A DNA stretch of 64,000 nt from Chitinophaga niabensis (GTDB lineage: Bacteria > Bacteroidota > Bacteroidia > Chitinophagales > Chitinophagaceae). The stretch spans positions 1,550,001 to 1,614,000 of the forward strand of contig NZ_FSRA01000002.1 of the NCBI RefSeq assembly GCF_900129465.1, given 5' to 3'. The notes below the pieces were generated by a model. It was not told the origin of the DNA and searched no databases. It saw only the letters and a list, made by a program, of their open reading frames with translations. The translations under genes and the position numbers were made by a program. Below are positions 8,015 through 16,361 of this stretch, piece by piece. Position 1 is the first letter of the stretch. Each line of letters opens with the position of its first letter.

Positions 8015-9175
8015 ATGGATCTATCGTTTATTATCAATGAATTGGGGGAAGACAGAGAGCAATATTTCAATGCCATTGCTCCTCCAATTATGCAAAGCAG
8101 CAATTTTGCGTTCGAGACAGTCGCAGCTATGAGAGACCTGCTGCTGGATGAGTACAAGGGTTTCCTGTACTCCCGGGGGCATAATCCAACCATTGACATC
8201 CTTCGGCAGAAACTGGCTGCATTGGATGGAGCAGAAGATGCGCTTGTATTTGGAAGCGGCGCCGCAGCTATTTTTACGGGGGTACTTTCTGTTGTACAAC
8301 AGGGAGACCATGTGATCTGTGTACGGGACCCTTACAATTGGGCCCGGCAACTGTTTGAGATCATCCTGCCGAAATTTGGGGTGGAAACCACTTTTGTGGA
8401 CGGAACCGATATCGCCAATTTTGAAAAGGCGCTCCGGCCCAATACCCGTCTCATTTACCTGGAATCTCCCAACTCCTTTACATTTGAGTTACAGGATATA
8501 AAGGCCGTAGCCCAATTGGCCCGCAGCCGGAATATCACCACCATGATAGATAATAGTTACTGTACACCCTTGTACCAGCAACCACATCTGATGGGGATAG
8601 ACCTCTGCCTGCAATCTGCTACCAAGTTCATCAGTGGCCATAGTGATACCATGGCGGGGGTACTTACCGGTTCCCAGGAAAAGATCCGGCGGATCTTTGT
8701 ATCTGAATACCTGAATATCGGCAGCGGTATTGCCCCTTTTAATGCCTGGCTTTTACTGAGAGGATTGCGTACCCTGGAGATCAGGCTGCAACGCAGTGCG
8801 GATAGTACCCGGCAGGTATTGGCATGGCTGAAGGAACATCCCCTGATCCATAAGGTGTTCTTTCCTTTGGACCCGGATTTTCCACAATTTGAACTGGCTA
8901 ACAGCCAGATGAAAGGGGCAGCGGGATTGCTGACCATTCAATTGAAAGTGGAACGCCGGGAGCAGGTGGAACTGTTCTGTAATTCCCTGAAACATTTTCT
9001 CATGGCTGTTTCCTGGGGAGGGCATGAGTCTCTGGCATTTCCGGCCTGTGCTTCGCTGGAGGCGGATAGTTTTGATCCCGGGGAGCCTAAACATAAGATG
9101 GTGCGGTTGTATATAGGACTGGAAGACCCCGCTTACCTGATCAAAGACCTGGAGCAGGCTTTAAGTAAGATCTAA
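8015..9175 (+). CDS. PLP-dependent trans-sulfuration enzyme (Cys/Met metabolism family)
   Basis: 386 residues of the cystathionine gamma-synthase/methionine gamma-lyase fold. Visible motifs are the N-terminal IAPPIMQSSNFAFET, the YSRGHNPTIDILRQKLAALDGAE region, VFGSGAAAIFTGVL for cofactor phosphate binding, YLESPNSFTFELQDI, and SATKFISGHSD with the PLP-binding lysine. The family interconverts cysteine, cystathionine, homocysteine and methionine; the exact reaction cannot be fixed from motifs. An in-frame ATG exists at 7958, but the family's N-terminus begins close to the 8015 ATG and a promoter-like TACTTTG lies between the two. It is followed by a strong terminator. Confidence 0.88.
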   Translation: MDLSFIINELGEDREQYFNAIAPPIMQSSNFAFETVAAMRDLLLDEYKGFLYSRGHNPTIDILRQKLAALDGAEDALVFGSGAAAIFTGVLSVVQQGDHVICVRDPYNWARQLFEIILPKFGVETTFVDGTDIANFEKALRPNTRLIYLESPNSFTFELQDIKAVAQLARSRNITTMIDNSYCTPLYQQPHLMGIDLCLQSATKFISGHSDTMAGVLTGSQEKIRRIFVSEYLNIGSGIAPFNAWLLLRGLRTLEIRLQRSADSTRQVLAWLKEHPLIHKVFFPLDPDFPQFELANSQMKGAAGLLTIQLKVERREQVELFCNSLKHFLMAVSWGGHESLAFPACASLEADSFDPGEPKHKMVRLYIGLEDPAYLIKDLEQALSKI

Positions 9176-9178
9176 ATA

Positions 9179-9212
9179 AAAAAGCCGGTAAGTGTTGCTT
9201 ACCGGCTTTTTT
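9179..9212 (+). terminator. Rho-independent terminator
   Basis: AAAAGCCGGTAAG pairs perfectly with CTTACCGGCTTTT around a short loop, then a T run, directly after the trans-sulfuration gene. The following gene is convergent, so it may act on both strands. Confidence 0.9.
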
Positions 9213-9226
9213 ATGATGCAGTAGGA

Positions 9227-9877
9227 TCAACCAGGCATCCGGCTGATATATTTATCCATTTCTTTAATCTGACTTTTGATCTGCTCGGTAGTAGGTTTCT
9301 GCTCTTTTGCACGGCGGAAATACTCCTTGGCTGCTTTAAAATCCCGGCGGCTCATGGAAATAGAGCAGAGCTGCAATAAAGCGGCGGCGGTATTTTCTTT
9401 GTCTGGCAGGCCCAGCTTAAGGGCTTTACGCAGGTTTTCGCTGGCTGTTTTAGTATCGTTCTTCTGAGAAGCGATGATGCCCAGTTGGAAATACTGCATG
9501 CCTTCATGTTCCCTGGTAGGACTGCCGGACTTGATACTGGCCCTTACGGCGGATTCCGCTTTGTCCAGGTCTTCATTTTGCATAGCCAGGTTACTTTGCA
9601 TCAGGTAATACCCGGAACGGATGGGTTTGTACAGCAGTTTCGGGAACTGGATGCTGTTCAGGATGCGCATGGCCCCATCCACATCTCCTGCTTCCACAGC
9701 TTCCTGCACCAGGCGCATAGGCCCGAACAGGAAATGCGTAACGATACATACAACGGCTATTACCAATACAATAGCAGCTTCCCACCAGCCAAAAGCAAGG
9801 CCCAGCGCAATACCCCCTATTAAAAGCAGGATGCCCAGGGGTAAACGATATTTGATAAAAATATTAAATGCTTTCAT
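9227..9877 (-). CDS. Membrane-anchored TPR protein of unknown function
   Basis: 216 residues from the ATG at 9877. Two hydrophobic segments near the N-terminus (RLPLGILLLIGGIALGLAFG and AAIVLVIAVVCIVTHFLF) anchor it in the inner membrane; the rest is helical repeats of TPR type, for example LYKPIRSGYYLMQSNLAMQNEDLDKAESAVR and AALLQLCSISMSRRDFKAAKEYFRRA. TPRs bind partner proteins. A longer frame starts at 9898, but a TATCTTTG promoter box lies at 9896-9903 and overlaps that codon, so the shorter start is preferred. No functional link to neighbours is evident. Confidence 0.8.
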   Translation of the reverse strand: MKAFNIFIKYRLPLGILLLIGGIALGLAFGWWEAAIVLVIAVVCIVTHFLFGPMRLVQEAVEAGDVDGAMRILNSIQFPKLLYKPIRSGYYLMQSNLAMQNEDLDKAESAVRASIKSGSPTREHEGMQYFQLGIIASQKNDTKTASENLRKALKLGLPDKENTAAALLQLCSISMSRRDFKAAKEYFRRAKEQKPTTEQIKSQIKEMDKYISRMPG

Positions 9878-9895
9878 AATTCTTTCAACGAGGGG

Positions 9896-9903
9896 CAAAG
9901 ATA
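9896..9903 (-). promoter_or_regulatory. -7 promoter element (TATCTTTG) of the TPR gene
   Basis: Exact TAnnTTTG match 18 bp upstream of the ATG at 9877; it excludes the upstream in-frame start. Confidence 0.6.
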
Positions 9904-9911
9904 CAATAACT

Positions 9912-9955
9912 AAAAAGGAAAAAGCAGGACAAAATTGCCCTGCTTTTTCCTTTTT
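9912..9955 (-). terminator. Long perfect terminator hairpin
   Basis: A 17-bp perfect stem, AAAAAGGAAAAAGCAGG against its complement, with a 10-nt loop. It follows the stop of the lipocalin-like lipoprotein gene on the minus strand, with T-rich arms on both sides. Confidence 0.88.
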
Positions 9956-9973
9956 AAGCCGGTTTCCCGTTAA

Positions 9974-10474
9974 TTATTTCCTTGTAAAAGAATATACGAT
10001 ATAAGCGGTTTTGCCTTCGTATGTAACCGGTGCGCGCCATACCATGGAGGTATTATTAACAGAAGTTAATTCCACGCGGTACCCGTCTGAGATGTTCTTG
10101 GCTTTTACCCCTTCCAGCAATTCCTTGAACTGGATCATCACCACGCCGCCCTGGTTGAGGGTAGACCATACAATGTTCTGGGAAACAGGGGTACAGCCAT
10201 CCGCAGAAGAAGTGGTGGAGTAACTGCCGTATTTATTGGATGGCAGGTTCCAGTCACTGCCTTCCAGGCATTTGGGTGGAATATTGGAAAAAACAGTGGT
10301 CACCTTCGCTGTGGAGGGCAAACCGTCATAACTTACATTGTTCAGCGTCCATTTCCCTTTTGCATCTTTGCCCATACTGGCGGCAGTTGGGGTACCCTGT
10401 TGTGTTGCACAGGCACTCAGCAGCAGGGAGGCTGCTCCAAATACTGTAAAGAAGCGGATCAATTGCTTTGTCAT
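9974..10474 (-). CDS. Small lipoprotein, lipocalin-like domain
   Basis: 166 residues with a lipoprotein signal (lipobox LLSAC, cysteine at residue 22). The mature part begins GKWTLNNVSYDG after a short linker and continues with CLEGSDWNLPSNKYGSYS and a C-terminal TAYIVYSFTRK strand. This pattern, GKWxL followed by cysteine-paired CLEGSxW, is that of the lipocalin-like family common in Bacteroidota. The protein is probably displayed on the periplasmic or outer face of the outer membrane; the ligand is unknown. It is a single-gene unit, with terminators on both sides. Confidence 0.72.
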   Translation of the reverse strand: MTKQLIRFFTVFGAASLLLSACATQQGTPTAASMGKDAKGKWTLNNVSYDGLPSTAKVTTVFSNIPPKCLEGSDWNLPSNKYGSYSTTSSADGCTPVSQNIVWSTLNQGGVVMIQFKELLEGVKAKNISDGYRVELTSVNNTSMVWRAPVTYEGKTAYIVYSFTRK

Positions 10475-10537
10475 TTTTTAGGATGTTTTGATGCATAGGT
10501 AACAAAAAACCGGCCAAAAGTGTTGTAAAAAAAATAG

Positions 10538-10558
10538 GGGCACACGCGTGGTGTGCCC
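10538..10558 (-). terminator. Rho-independent terminator of the YD-repeat-like lipoprotein gene
   Basis: GGGCACAC pairs with GTGTGCCC around a 5-nt loop; on the minus strand it runs into CTATTTTTTTT. It lies 40 bp after the stop of the gene ending at 10598. Confidence 0.85.
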
Positions 10559-10597
10559 TTTTGGCTTTTTTGGGGCTACGAACAAATGATTTTGGGG

Positions 10598-11347
10598 CTA
10601 ATTACTATATGAATAAAAAACAGTGGACCTGGCCAATACGTTATTATCCGGGTTGCGGGAAGTGCTTTCTTTTTTTATGGGATAGCCTTTTGCATCGTAT
10701 TCATATCTATTTTCCGTGGTCCATTCAATATTTCCCCATCCATCATAATGAATTTCTTTTTCAACACACCTTGGCATTGCCTGTTTGCGCTGTATGATGG
10801 CCTGTAAAGGATCAGGGTGATCACTGTAACGGACATACTCGATTGTTCCCTGGAGGTCCGGGCCTACGTAGGTACTTATCTTATGAACATTCCCTTTTGC
10901 ATCATAGTCGTACATTCTTTCCTGCTCTAATTTCCATTGACCATTTTCCAGGTGCCAGGTTTGTTCCTGATCCAGTTTGCCATTCCGGTAGGTGTAGGTT
11001 ACATAGTTGGTTACACCATTGGTGGCATCGCTGATCTCCATTTTTTTGAGGGTATCCCCTGCATAGAAGTATTCAGAGAACTCTGCATTGTAATGACTTA
11101 TTTTATGCAGGCGCTTGTTCTTATATGTATAATCCTGGTAAGCGGTATCGCCATAACCACGGTAATAGAAAAATTTGATCACCTGGCCTTGGGCATCATA
11201 TTGGAATTTATCCACCCTGCTGTTATCCGCTGCCGCCACTCTTAGCAATAACCGCTGGTTAGCTGACTGTAAGGGTTTTGGGTCCTTCCTGCAAGAAATG
11301 ATCATGGCGACGCATAGCACTGCCCTAAGGGGTTTGTTAAAAAGCAT
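10598..11347 (-). CDS. Lipoprotein with degenerate YD/RHS-like repeats
   Basis: About 249 residues from the ATG at 11347 (a TTG at 11356 is also in frame). The signal ends in a lipobox, VAMIISC. The mature protein consists of repeats such as VDKFQYDAQGQVIKFFYY, YTYRNGKLDQEQTWH, MYDYDAKGNVHKIST and NRYEYDAKGYPIKKEST, the YD-type strand-turn-strand motif of RHS-related proteins, found alone in many Bacteroidota lipoproteins. Function is unknown; such proteins are usually at the cell surface. Its upstream region carries the CACAT-N4-ATGTGGTT palindrome (11401) shared with the two-component genes next door, so it may be a target of that system. Confidence 0.75.
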   Translation of the reverse strand: MLFNKPLRAVLCVAMIISCRKDPKPLQSANQRLLLRVAAADNSRVDKFQYDAQGQVIKFFYYRGYGDTAYQDYTYKNKRLHKISHYNAEFSEYFYAGDTLKKMEISDATNGVTNYVTYTYRNGKLDQEQTWHLENGQWKLEQERMYDYDAKGNVHKISTYVGPDLQGTIEYVRYSDHPDPLQAIIQRKQAMPRCVEKEIHYDGWGNIEWTTENRYEYDAKGYPIKKESTSRNPDNNVLARSTVFYSYSN

Positions 11348-11400
11348 GTCTTTCAATTTCCGTTGTTACAAAATTGCAACAGTTGGAAGTAGCATACAAT

Positions 11401-11417
11401 CACATATCGATGTGGTT
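11401..11417 (-). promoter_or_regulatory. Palindrome CACAT-N4-ATGTGGTT, putative response-regulator site 1
   Basis: CACAT ATCG ATGTG followed by GTT, 53 bp upstream of the lipoprotein start codon. The same element is found at 12157 and 15301, before the response regulator and the kinase. No TAnnTTTG box was found for this gene, as is usual for activator-dependent promoters. Confidence 0.5.
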
Positions 11418-11475
11418 TACAACGAACGTGTGAGGATGAGTGGTTGGAACTAGATGAGATATTTAAAGTTTGTTC

Positions 11476-12108
11476 TTACACCAGTTTGTCTCTAAACGCT
11501 TTAGCTACCGCTTCGGACTTTGAGTTAACATGTAATTTCTCGTAGATCTTTTTAATGTGTGAGCGTACGGTATCAATAGAAATAAAGATCTCTCCCGCGA
11601 TCATTTTATAACTATAACCATTCACCAGTAATTGCAGCACTTCTTTTTCGCGCTCTGAAAGATGATAGGTGTCATTCTTATCAGAAGGCTGGCGGGCAAA
11701 GAGGTGTAATACCTGCCGGGCTATAGAAGAGGTCATGGGGGCACCGCCTTCATATACTTCGTGTATGTATTCCAGTAATTTATCGGGAGAGGTTTTTTTC
11801 AGGAGGTATCCGTCTGCACCGGCTTTGATAGCATCAAAAACATGCTGGTTATCATCAAACACCGTGAGCATGAGAATGGGAAGGTCCGGGTATTGGGAAC
11901 GAATGATCCGCAGGCCCTGGATGCCATTGGTGCCCGGCATATCGATATCCATTAATATTACGTCTGGAAGCAGCTCTTGTGTTTGTTGCAGAATATGGTC
12001 GCAGTTCTTGAATGCGCCGCATACTATAAAATCGTTTGCTCCGTCGATCAGTAATGTTAAGTTCTCTCGCAGTTTGGTGTTATCCTCATATAACACAATT
12101 CGAATCAT
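11476..12108 (-). CDS. NarL/FixJ-type response regulator
   Basis: 210 residues. The receiver domain spans about 1-120, with the phosphoacceptor in DVILMDIDMPG (aspartate near residue 52), the acidic pair EDN near the N-terminus and the switch lysine in LLKKTSP. The LuxR-type helix-turn-helix is near 148-205 (LSEREKEVLQLLVNGYSYKMIAGEI and TVRSHIKKIYEKL). It should be phosphorylated by the large sensor kinase encoded immediately upstream (56 bp gap) and then bind DNA as a dimer. A 10-bp perfect inverted repeat overlapping the kinase stop codon (12153-12176) is a likely operator. Confidence 0.92.
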   Translation of the reverse strand: MIRIVLYEDNTKLRENLTLLIDGANDFIVCGAFKNCDHILQQTQELLPDVILMDIDMPGTNGIQGLRIIRSQYPDLPILMLTVFDDNQHVFDAIKAGADGYLLKKTSPDKLLEYIHEVYEGGAPMTSSIARQVLHLFARQPSDKNDTYHLSEREKEVLQLLVNGYSYKMIAGEIFISIDTVRSHIKKIYEKLHVNSKSEAVAKAFRDKLV

Positions 12109-12152
12109 GGTAATGGAATGTTAGGTAAAGGTAACATGCCTGTTCGGTTCTG

Positions 12153-12176
12153 CCAACCACATGCTTATGTGGTTGG
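12153..12176 (-). promoter_or_regulatory. 10-bp perfect inverted repeat, putative response-regulator site 2
   Basis: CCAACCACAT-gctt-ATGTGGTTGG, 44 bp upstream of the response regulator ATG and overlapping the end of the kinase gene. It has no T run, so it is not a normal terminator. It contains the CACAT-N4-ATGTGGTT element also present at 11401 and 15301. Confidence 0.55.
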
Positions 12177-15100
12177 GAACATAAGCGTGATCACGGTGCC
12201 TTTTCCGGGTTGTGACTGGATATTAAGATGGCCTTTCATACGTTGCGCTCTGCGCTGCATATTCATCAATCCATCTCCTTCATTTGCATCATTCACATCA
12301 AAGCCTACGCCGTTATCCTGCACACGTAGTACCAGTTTGCCTTTGCGTAACTGAATGCGGATGTCTGCAAAGGTACATTGGGCATATTTGGCAATATTGG
12401 TGATGGCTTCTTTATAGATCATGAAGAAGTCGTGGCGGCTTTCCAGTTGTAACCTGCGGTTGAAGATCTTATCATCGATGGAGAACGTGAATGTGATCTG
12501 CCGGCCTTCCAGTACACCTGTTGTGAATTCGCGCATCCTGGCAATCACTCTTTGCAGGTTATCGTTCATGGGGTTGATGCTCCAAACAATATCGTCCATG
12601 CTTTCCATCATACGGGTGGTGCTGTCGCCGATCTTCACCAGGAATTCCTGTGTTTTGCTGAGGTCTTCCAGGGCCGCATTCCTCCTGGCCATGGCGCTCA
12701 TGATATTGATGGAGGTGAGCGTGGAACCCATATCATCATGCAGGTCCCTTGCAATACGGCGCCGTACTTTTTCGGTGGACATGATACGGTTTACCCGGAT
12801 GCGGTGAATGAGATAAATGATACCCCCGATGAGTAAAATGATCAGGCCGTAAAACCACCCTTTCTGCCAGATGGGAGAAGCCAGTACAATACGGATGGAA
12901 GTGATGTGCTGGCTTTGCATACCTTCCCCGTTCTCACAATATACCTGGAAGGTATAAGTGCCGGGAGCAAGATTGGTATAGGTTACATACCTGCGGTTAC
13001 CTGCTTTGATCCAGCCATTGTCTATCCCTTCTAAACGGTAAGAATAACTGAGGTTATCCTGTTCGAGGTACGCGAGGGAAATATAACCAATGGTGAAGTT
13101 ACAGTCCTGGTACCGCAGTCTTATTTCGGGATCTGCGTTCTCCATCATCGGCTGATAGGGCGTTACCAGGTCCCCATCTGTTTTAAAATAATGGATGCGC
13201 ACATCAGGAGGAGGAACAGGGTCTTGCAGGCTATCCGGTTGAAAGAAGATAATGTTTTTGGTGCTGCCTAAAACAATGCGGCCATCCCGCAGTTTGTAAC
13301 TGGCGGGAGATTCAAAGGTCTCATCTGCAATGCCGTATTTCCTGCCGTAGTGTACTACTTTTCGTTTGGTGAGATGGGCCTTGCCTGCGCTGAAATTAGT
13401 GGTGAACAGGATGTTCTGATCATTGAGAGGTTGCACATTTGTAATGGCGCCAACGGGTAATCCATCTTCCTGTGTAATAGCGGAGAGTACTTTATCTTTT
13501 TTAGTATCCAGCAAAACAATGCCGCCTGCGGCGATCAGGAGCTTGTGATCGCTGATGGGGAAGATATTGCGGATATCGCTGGCGGGTAAGAGATGTGTGC
13601 GTTCATCTGCCGCATAACGTTGCACTACATGGCCCGCGGTATCCATTTTCAACAGGCCATTGTACATGGTACCTACCCAGATGAAATTGTCCTCGTCTGC
13701 ATAAATATCCTGGATATGGTTCCAGAGATAACGGCCCTGCGTATAAAAGCTATCTGTGAAAGTGCGGATGTTGTTATGTTGATAATCCCATTTTGCTACA
13801 ATACCTCTTTGTGTTCCCAGCCATACCTTTCCCTGTTTGTCCAGCGTCATGCAACGGATGGAGCGGTTATCCAGTTCCTTCATTACACGGTATTCCACTT
13901 TCCATGTTTGGGGATCTACGATCCATAGATTAGCATGTTGTGCGCCGATCAGTACTTTTCCATCCGGCAGCGGCAATATGCAAAAGGCCATGTTGATGGT
14001 AGTATTGGAGGGATGGAACAGGCGCTTTTTTAATTGGGTGATGGAGCTGTCGAATACCAGCACGCCATATCCCCAGCTGCTGACCCATACATCTCCGTTA
14101 GGATGTTGCCAGATATCTGTGGCTTCCAGCAAAGGGGGCGAGTGTTTATAACTATCCGGCCAGTAGATCACCGTGTGGAATTGCTGTTTGGCATAATTGA
14201 AGATGAACAGGCCATTGCTGGTGCCTATCCAGAGGTTCTGCATATTGTCTTCTGCGAGGGTGAACATTTCTGAATAGTCCAGGCCGTTGCGGGCGAACTG
14301 GTTGCGTTCGAATATTTCCAGTTGCCGGCCATCCGGGCTGAATCGTAATAAGCGGTCTCCTGCCGACCAGATATTTCCCCGGCTATCTTCTGCCAGCTGG
14401 GACATGTGACCCTGGTCTTTATGCTGTTCCGCTAACGTACCGGTTTGCAGATCATAATGATAGAAGCGGGGCCTTTCTGCATTCCGGGGCCAGGTATTAA
14501 TGAACAGGCCACGTTTTGAACTGCCGAATAAGCGGGCAACATTTACCTGGAGGGCTGGGATATTCAGGAGCGGAATGTTACGGGGATTGTTCTGTGGGGT
14601 ATAACAGATCTTCTGTGCATAGTCCAGCATACAGACGCCGATATTGGTACCCAGCCAATAGTTATGCGTAGCGGGATCTTCTGCTACGTTAACGATATTG
14701 AAACCCGTGGGGGCAAAGAATTTAGAGAAGGGTACAAAGGCCAGTGTTTTTTCTTCATACAAAAAAGTACCGTGGTCCGTTGTGCAGAGCCAGGTATTAC
14801 CGCGGCTGTCTATAAAGAACTGGGTGGCCTGGAAGTTCTTTTCAATATGCTGGTGCAGCACCAGTATTTTGCGTGCCTTGCCTGTTACATAATTATAGGT
14901 GACTATGCAGGAGTTATAAGCGATCCAGAGGGTATTATCCTTTCCTTCCAGGATGCGCTGCACCTTTTCGTGATAGATATCCGGTATGCCATCAAAGGGG
15001 AAGTATTCAAATTGTTTGCCATCATAGCGCTGAAGCCCTCCTTCCGTACCTATCCACATAAAACCTTTGGTGTCCTGGAAAATGGCCGTCACATAATTGC

Positions 15101-15227
15101 TGCGCAAGCCGTCTTCCACATTGAGGCGGGAGAAGAGATAAGATTGGGATTGGGGCTTTGCAGCCAGTTGAAAAAGCAGGAACAATACAGTGAGTAGCAG
15201 CTGCCTTTCCTTGCGGATCATGTACAT
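12165..15227 (-). CDS. Large periplasmic-propeller sensor histidine kinase (HisKA_3 type)
   Basis: 1020 residues. After a signal peptide (1-26) come two seven-bladed propellers built from Reg_prop repeats, seen as DTKGFMWIGTEGGLQRYDG, GNIWSAGDRLLRFS and KVWLGTQRGIV, then a Y_Y_Y domain near 670-760 (SYRLEGIDNGWI, YTNLAPGTYTFQVYCENG). One membrane helix (YGLIILLIGGIIYLI, about 770-790) leads to a HisKA_3 dimerisation domain with the phosphorylated histidine in ARDLHDDMGS and a HATPase_c domain with NIAKYA and DNGVGFD. This is the architecture of glycan-sensing regulators, but here split from its LuxR response regulator, encoded next, rather than fused to an AraC domain. The ligand is unknown. 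Confidence 0.92.
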   Translation of the reverse strand: MYMIRKERQLLLTVLFLLFQLAAKPQSQSYLFSRLNVEDGLRSNYVTAIFQDTKGFMWIGTEGGLQRYDGKQFEYFPFDGIPDIYHEKVQRILEGKDNTLWIAYNSCIVTYNYVTGKARKILVLHQHIEKNFQATQFFIDSRGNTWLCTTDHGTFLYEEKTLAFVPFSKFFAPTGFNIVNVAEDPATHNYWLGTNIGVCMLDYAQKICYTPQNNPRNIPLLNIPALQVNVARLFGSSKRGLFINTWPRNAERPRFYHYDLQTGTLAEQHKDQGHMSQLAEDSRGNIWSAGDRLLRFSPDGRQLEIFERNQFARNGLDYSEMFTLAEDNMQNLWIGTSNGLFIFNYAKQQFHTVIYWPDSYKHSPPLLEATDIWQHPNGDVWVSSWGYGVLVFDSSITQLKKRLFHPSNTTINMAFCILPLPDGKVLIGAQHANLWIVDPQTWKVEYRVMKELDNRSIRCMTLDKQGKVWLGTQRGIVAKWDYQHNNIRTFTDSFYTQGRYLWNHIQDIYADEDNFIWVGTMYNGLLKMDTAGHVVQRYAADERTHLLPASDIRNIFPISDHKLLIAAGGIVLLDTKKDKVLSAITQEDGLPVGAITNVQPLNDQNILFTTNFSAGKAHLTKRKVVHYGRKYGIADETFESPASYKLRDGRIVLGSTKNIIFFQPDSLQDPVPPPDVRIHYFKTDGDLVTPYQPMMENADPEIRLRYQDCNFTIGYISLAYLEQDNLSYSYRLEGIDNGWIKAGNRRYVTYTNLAPGTYTFQVYCENGEGMQSQHITSIRIVLASPIWQKGWFYGLIILLIGGIIYLIHRIRVNRIMSTEKVRRRIARDLHDDMGSTLTSINIMSAMARRNAALEDLSKTQEFLVKIGDSTTRMMESMDDIVWSINPMNDNLQRVIARMREFTTGVLEGRQITFTFSIDDKIFNRRLQLESRHDFFMIYKEAITNIAKYAQCTFADIRIQLRKGKLVLRVQDNGVGFDVNDANEGDGLMNMQRRAQRMKGHLNIQSQPGKGTVITLMFPTT

Positions 15228-15243
15228 AGATTAATGCTCTGCT

Positions 15244-15279
15244 CAAAAATAATTGCTTAATTCCATTAATTCAGCAATT
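15244..15279 (-). promoter_or_regulatory. Kinase promoter with overlapping inverted repeat
   Basis: A TATTTTTG -7 box (15244-15251) lies 16 bp before the kinase ATG. Directly upstream, AATTGCTTAATT (15251-15262) and AATTCAGCAATT (15268-15279) form an inverted repeat with 11 of 12 positions matching, filling the space between -7 and -33. Confidence 0.5.
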
Positions 15280-15300
15280 GAGGCATTAAAAAAGACATTT

Positions 15301-15317
15301 CACATCTTTATGTGGTT
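15301..15317 (-). promoter_or_regulatory. Palindrome CACAT-N4-ATGTGGTT, putative response-regulator site 3
   Basis: CACAT CTTT ATGTGGTTGG, 73 bp upstream of the kinase ATG and about 50 bp upstream of its -7 box, the placement expected for an activator site. Confidence 0.5.
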
Positions 15318-15711
15318 GGCTTTAGATCAAAGCCTTCTACCTTTGCTGCAAGGAAACTAATTGCGAAGTAAACAACCCCGGAGTAAGCCCCAAATTGCCT
15401 GGTCCGATAAATAGCAATACCCGTGCATGCTGCCGCCAGCATGGTAATGGCGTACACGCTATGTTTACTGAAACTGAGATTTTTTAGATTGACAAACCTC
15501 CCCGCTACACGCAAGCGGAGGTGCGGATGCAGGGCACTTTTTTTCCGTGTTCTGCTTCCCGCATCATATAAAAACGCCTTATAGGAATATGCTGCTAATA
15601 TAACGGGCGCAAGCTTCAGCTTGTGCCTTTTCCTTTTTATTTCGGTGAGATTCGTTATTTTACATGAAGTGACAGCGATTCCACATTCCAATAAAAGACC
15701 CAAGCTCACCC
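15318..15711. other. Gene-poor region between the kinase and the ECF sigma gene
   Basis: About 390 bp without a convincing gene. A minus-strand frame runs through it and ends at 15308; its last 50 residues are hydrophobic (SVYAITMLAAACTG, VVYFAISFLAAK) but it has no credible start and its upstream part overlaps the sigma gene, so it may be a decayed membrane protein. At 15608-15629 a 10-bp stem, GGCGCAAGCT with AGCTTGTGCC, is followed by TTTTCCTTTTT, a plus-strand terminator-like structure with no gene before it. Confidence 0.4.
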
Positions 15712-16299
15712 ATGCCGGATGCCTATGAACAGGGTGAAGATCTGACCGGTCCCTGGCAACTTGTACTCCAGGGAGATGCAAGAGCATATGCGGGCATCCA
15801 TGGTCGGTTACATCCGGTATTATACCGGTATGCACTCGCCATGCTTGGTAATGAAGATGTTGCACAGGATGCGGTGCAGGAAGTGTTCATTCGTATATGG
15901 TATAAAAAAGAAACCATTGGCCTGCTACAGAACGTGCGGGCTTTTTTCTTCACCGCCCTCCGGCGCCAGGCACTCAATCAGTTACGTGGTTTGCGTTCCC
16001 TTCAGATCTTACCCCCCAGCGAGCCCGACATTGCATTTTCGCCGGAAGACATCCTGATAGAACAGGAGCATGAAGCAGAACGGCAGTCGAAGATCAGCCA
16101 GTACCTCAATCAGTTACCCCCGCGGCAGAAAGAAGTGATCTACTTACGCTTTTATGAAGAGCTTCCTTATACAGAGATCGCGGAGATCATGAAAGTGAAT
16201 TACCAGTCCGTGATCAATTTAGCCCATAAGGCCCTTACCCAACTCAGGGGAATGATGGGGCATATCCCTTTGTGGTGGCTGTTCTTGTATTTTTTTTGA
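15712..16299 (+). CDS. ECF (sigma-70 family) RNA polymerase sigma factor
   Basis: 195 residues with region 2 near 30-95 (YRYALAMLGNEDVAQDAVQEVFIRIW, the DNA-melting and core-binding segment) and region 4 near 125-180 (LNQLPPRQKEVIYLRFYEELPYTEIAEIM). In Bacteroidota, sigma factors of this type sit in front of a FecR anti-sigma gene and an STN-type SusC gene, and turn on the SusC/SusD pair when ligand is sensed. That is exactly the order here: FecR follows at 62 bp and SusC/SusD after that. The protein ends with an unusual hydrophobic tail, PLWWLFLYFF. Confidence 0.93.
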   Translation: MPDAYEQGEDLTGPWQLVLQGDARAYAGIHGRLHPVLYRYALAMLGNEDVAQDAVQEVFIRIWYKKETIGLLQNVRAFFFTALRRQALNQLRGLRSLQILPPSEPDIAFSPEDILIEQEHEAERQSKISQYLNQLPPRQKEVIYLRFYEELPYTEIAEIMKVNYQSVINLAHKALTQLRGMMGHIPLWWLFLYFF

Positions 16300-16361
16300 A
16301 AAAAGTTACCTAAAAAGGAGTATCCCGGTACCTGTTTGCGTGTCTTCTAATAAAACACGCT

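Noticed and set aside
15308..15865. 185-codon minus-strand frame from inside the ECF sigma gene
   Set aside because: Its start lies in the sigma gene on the other strand, its middle has no protein character, and only its last 50 residues are hydrophobic. Reported as a possible remnant, not a gene.
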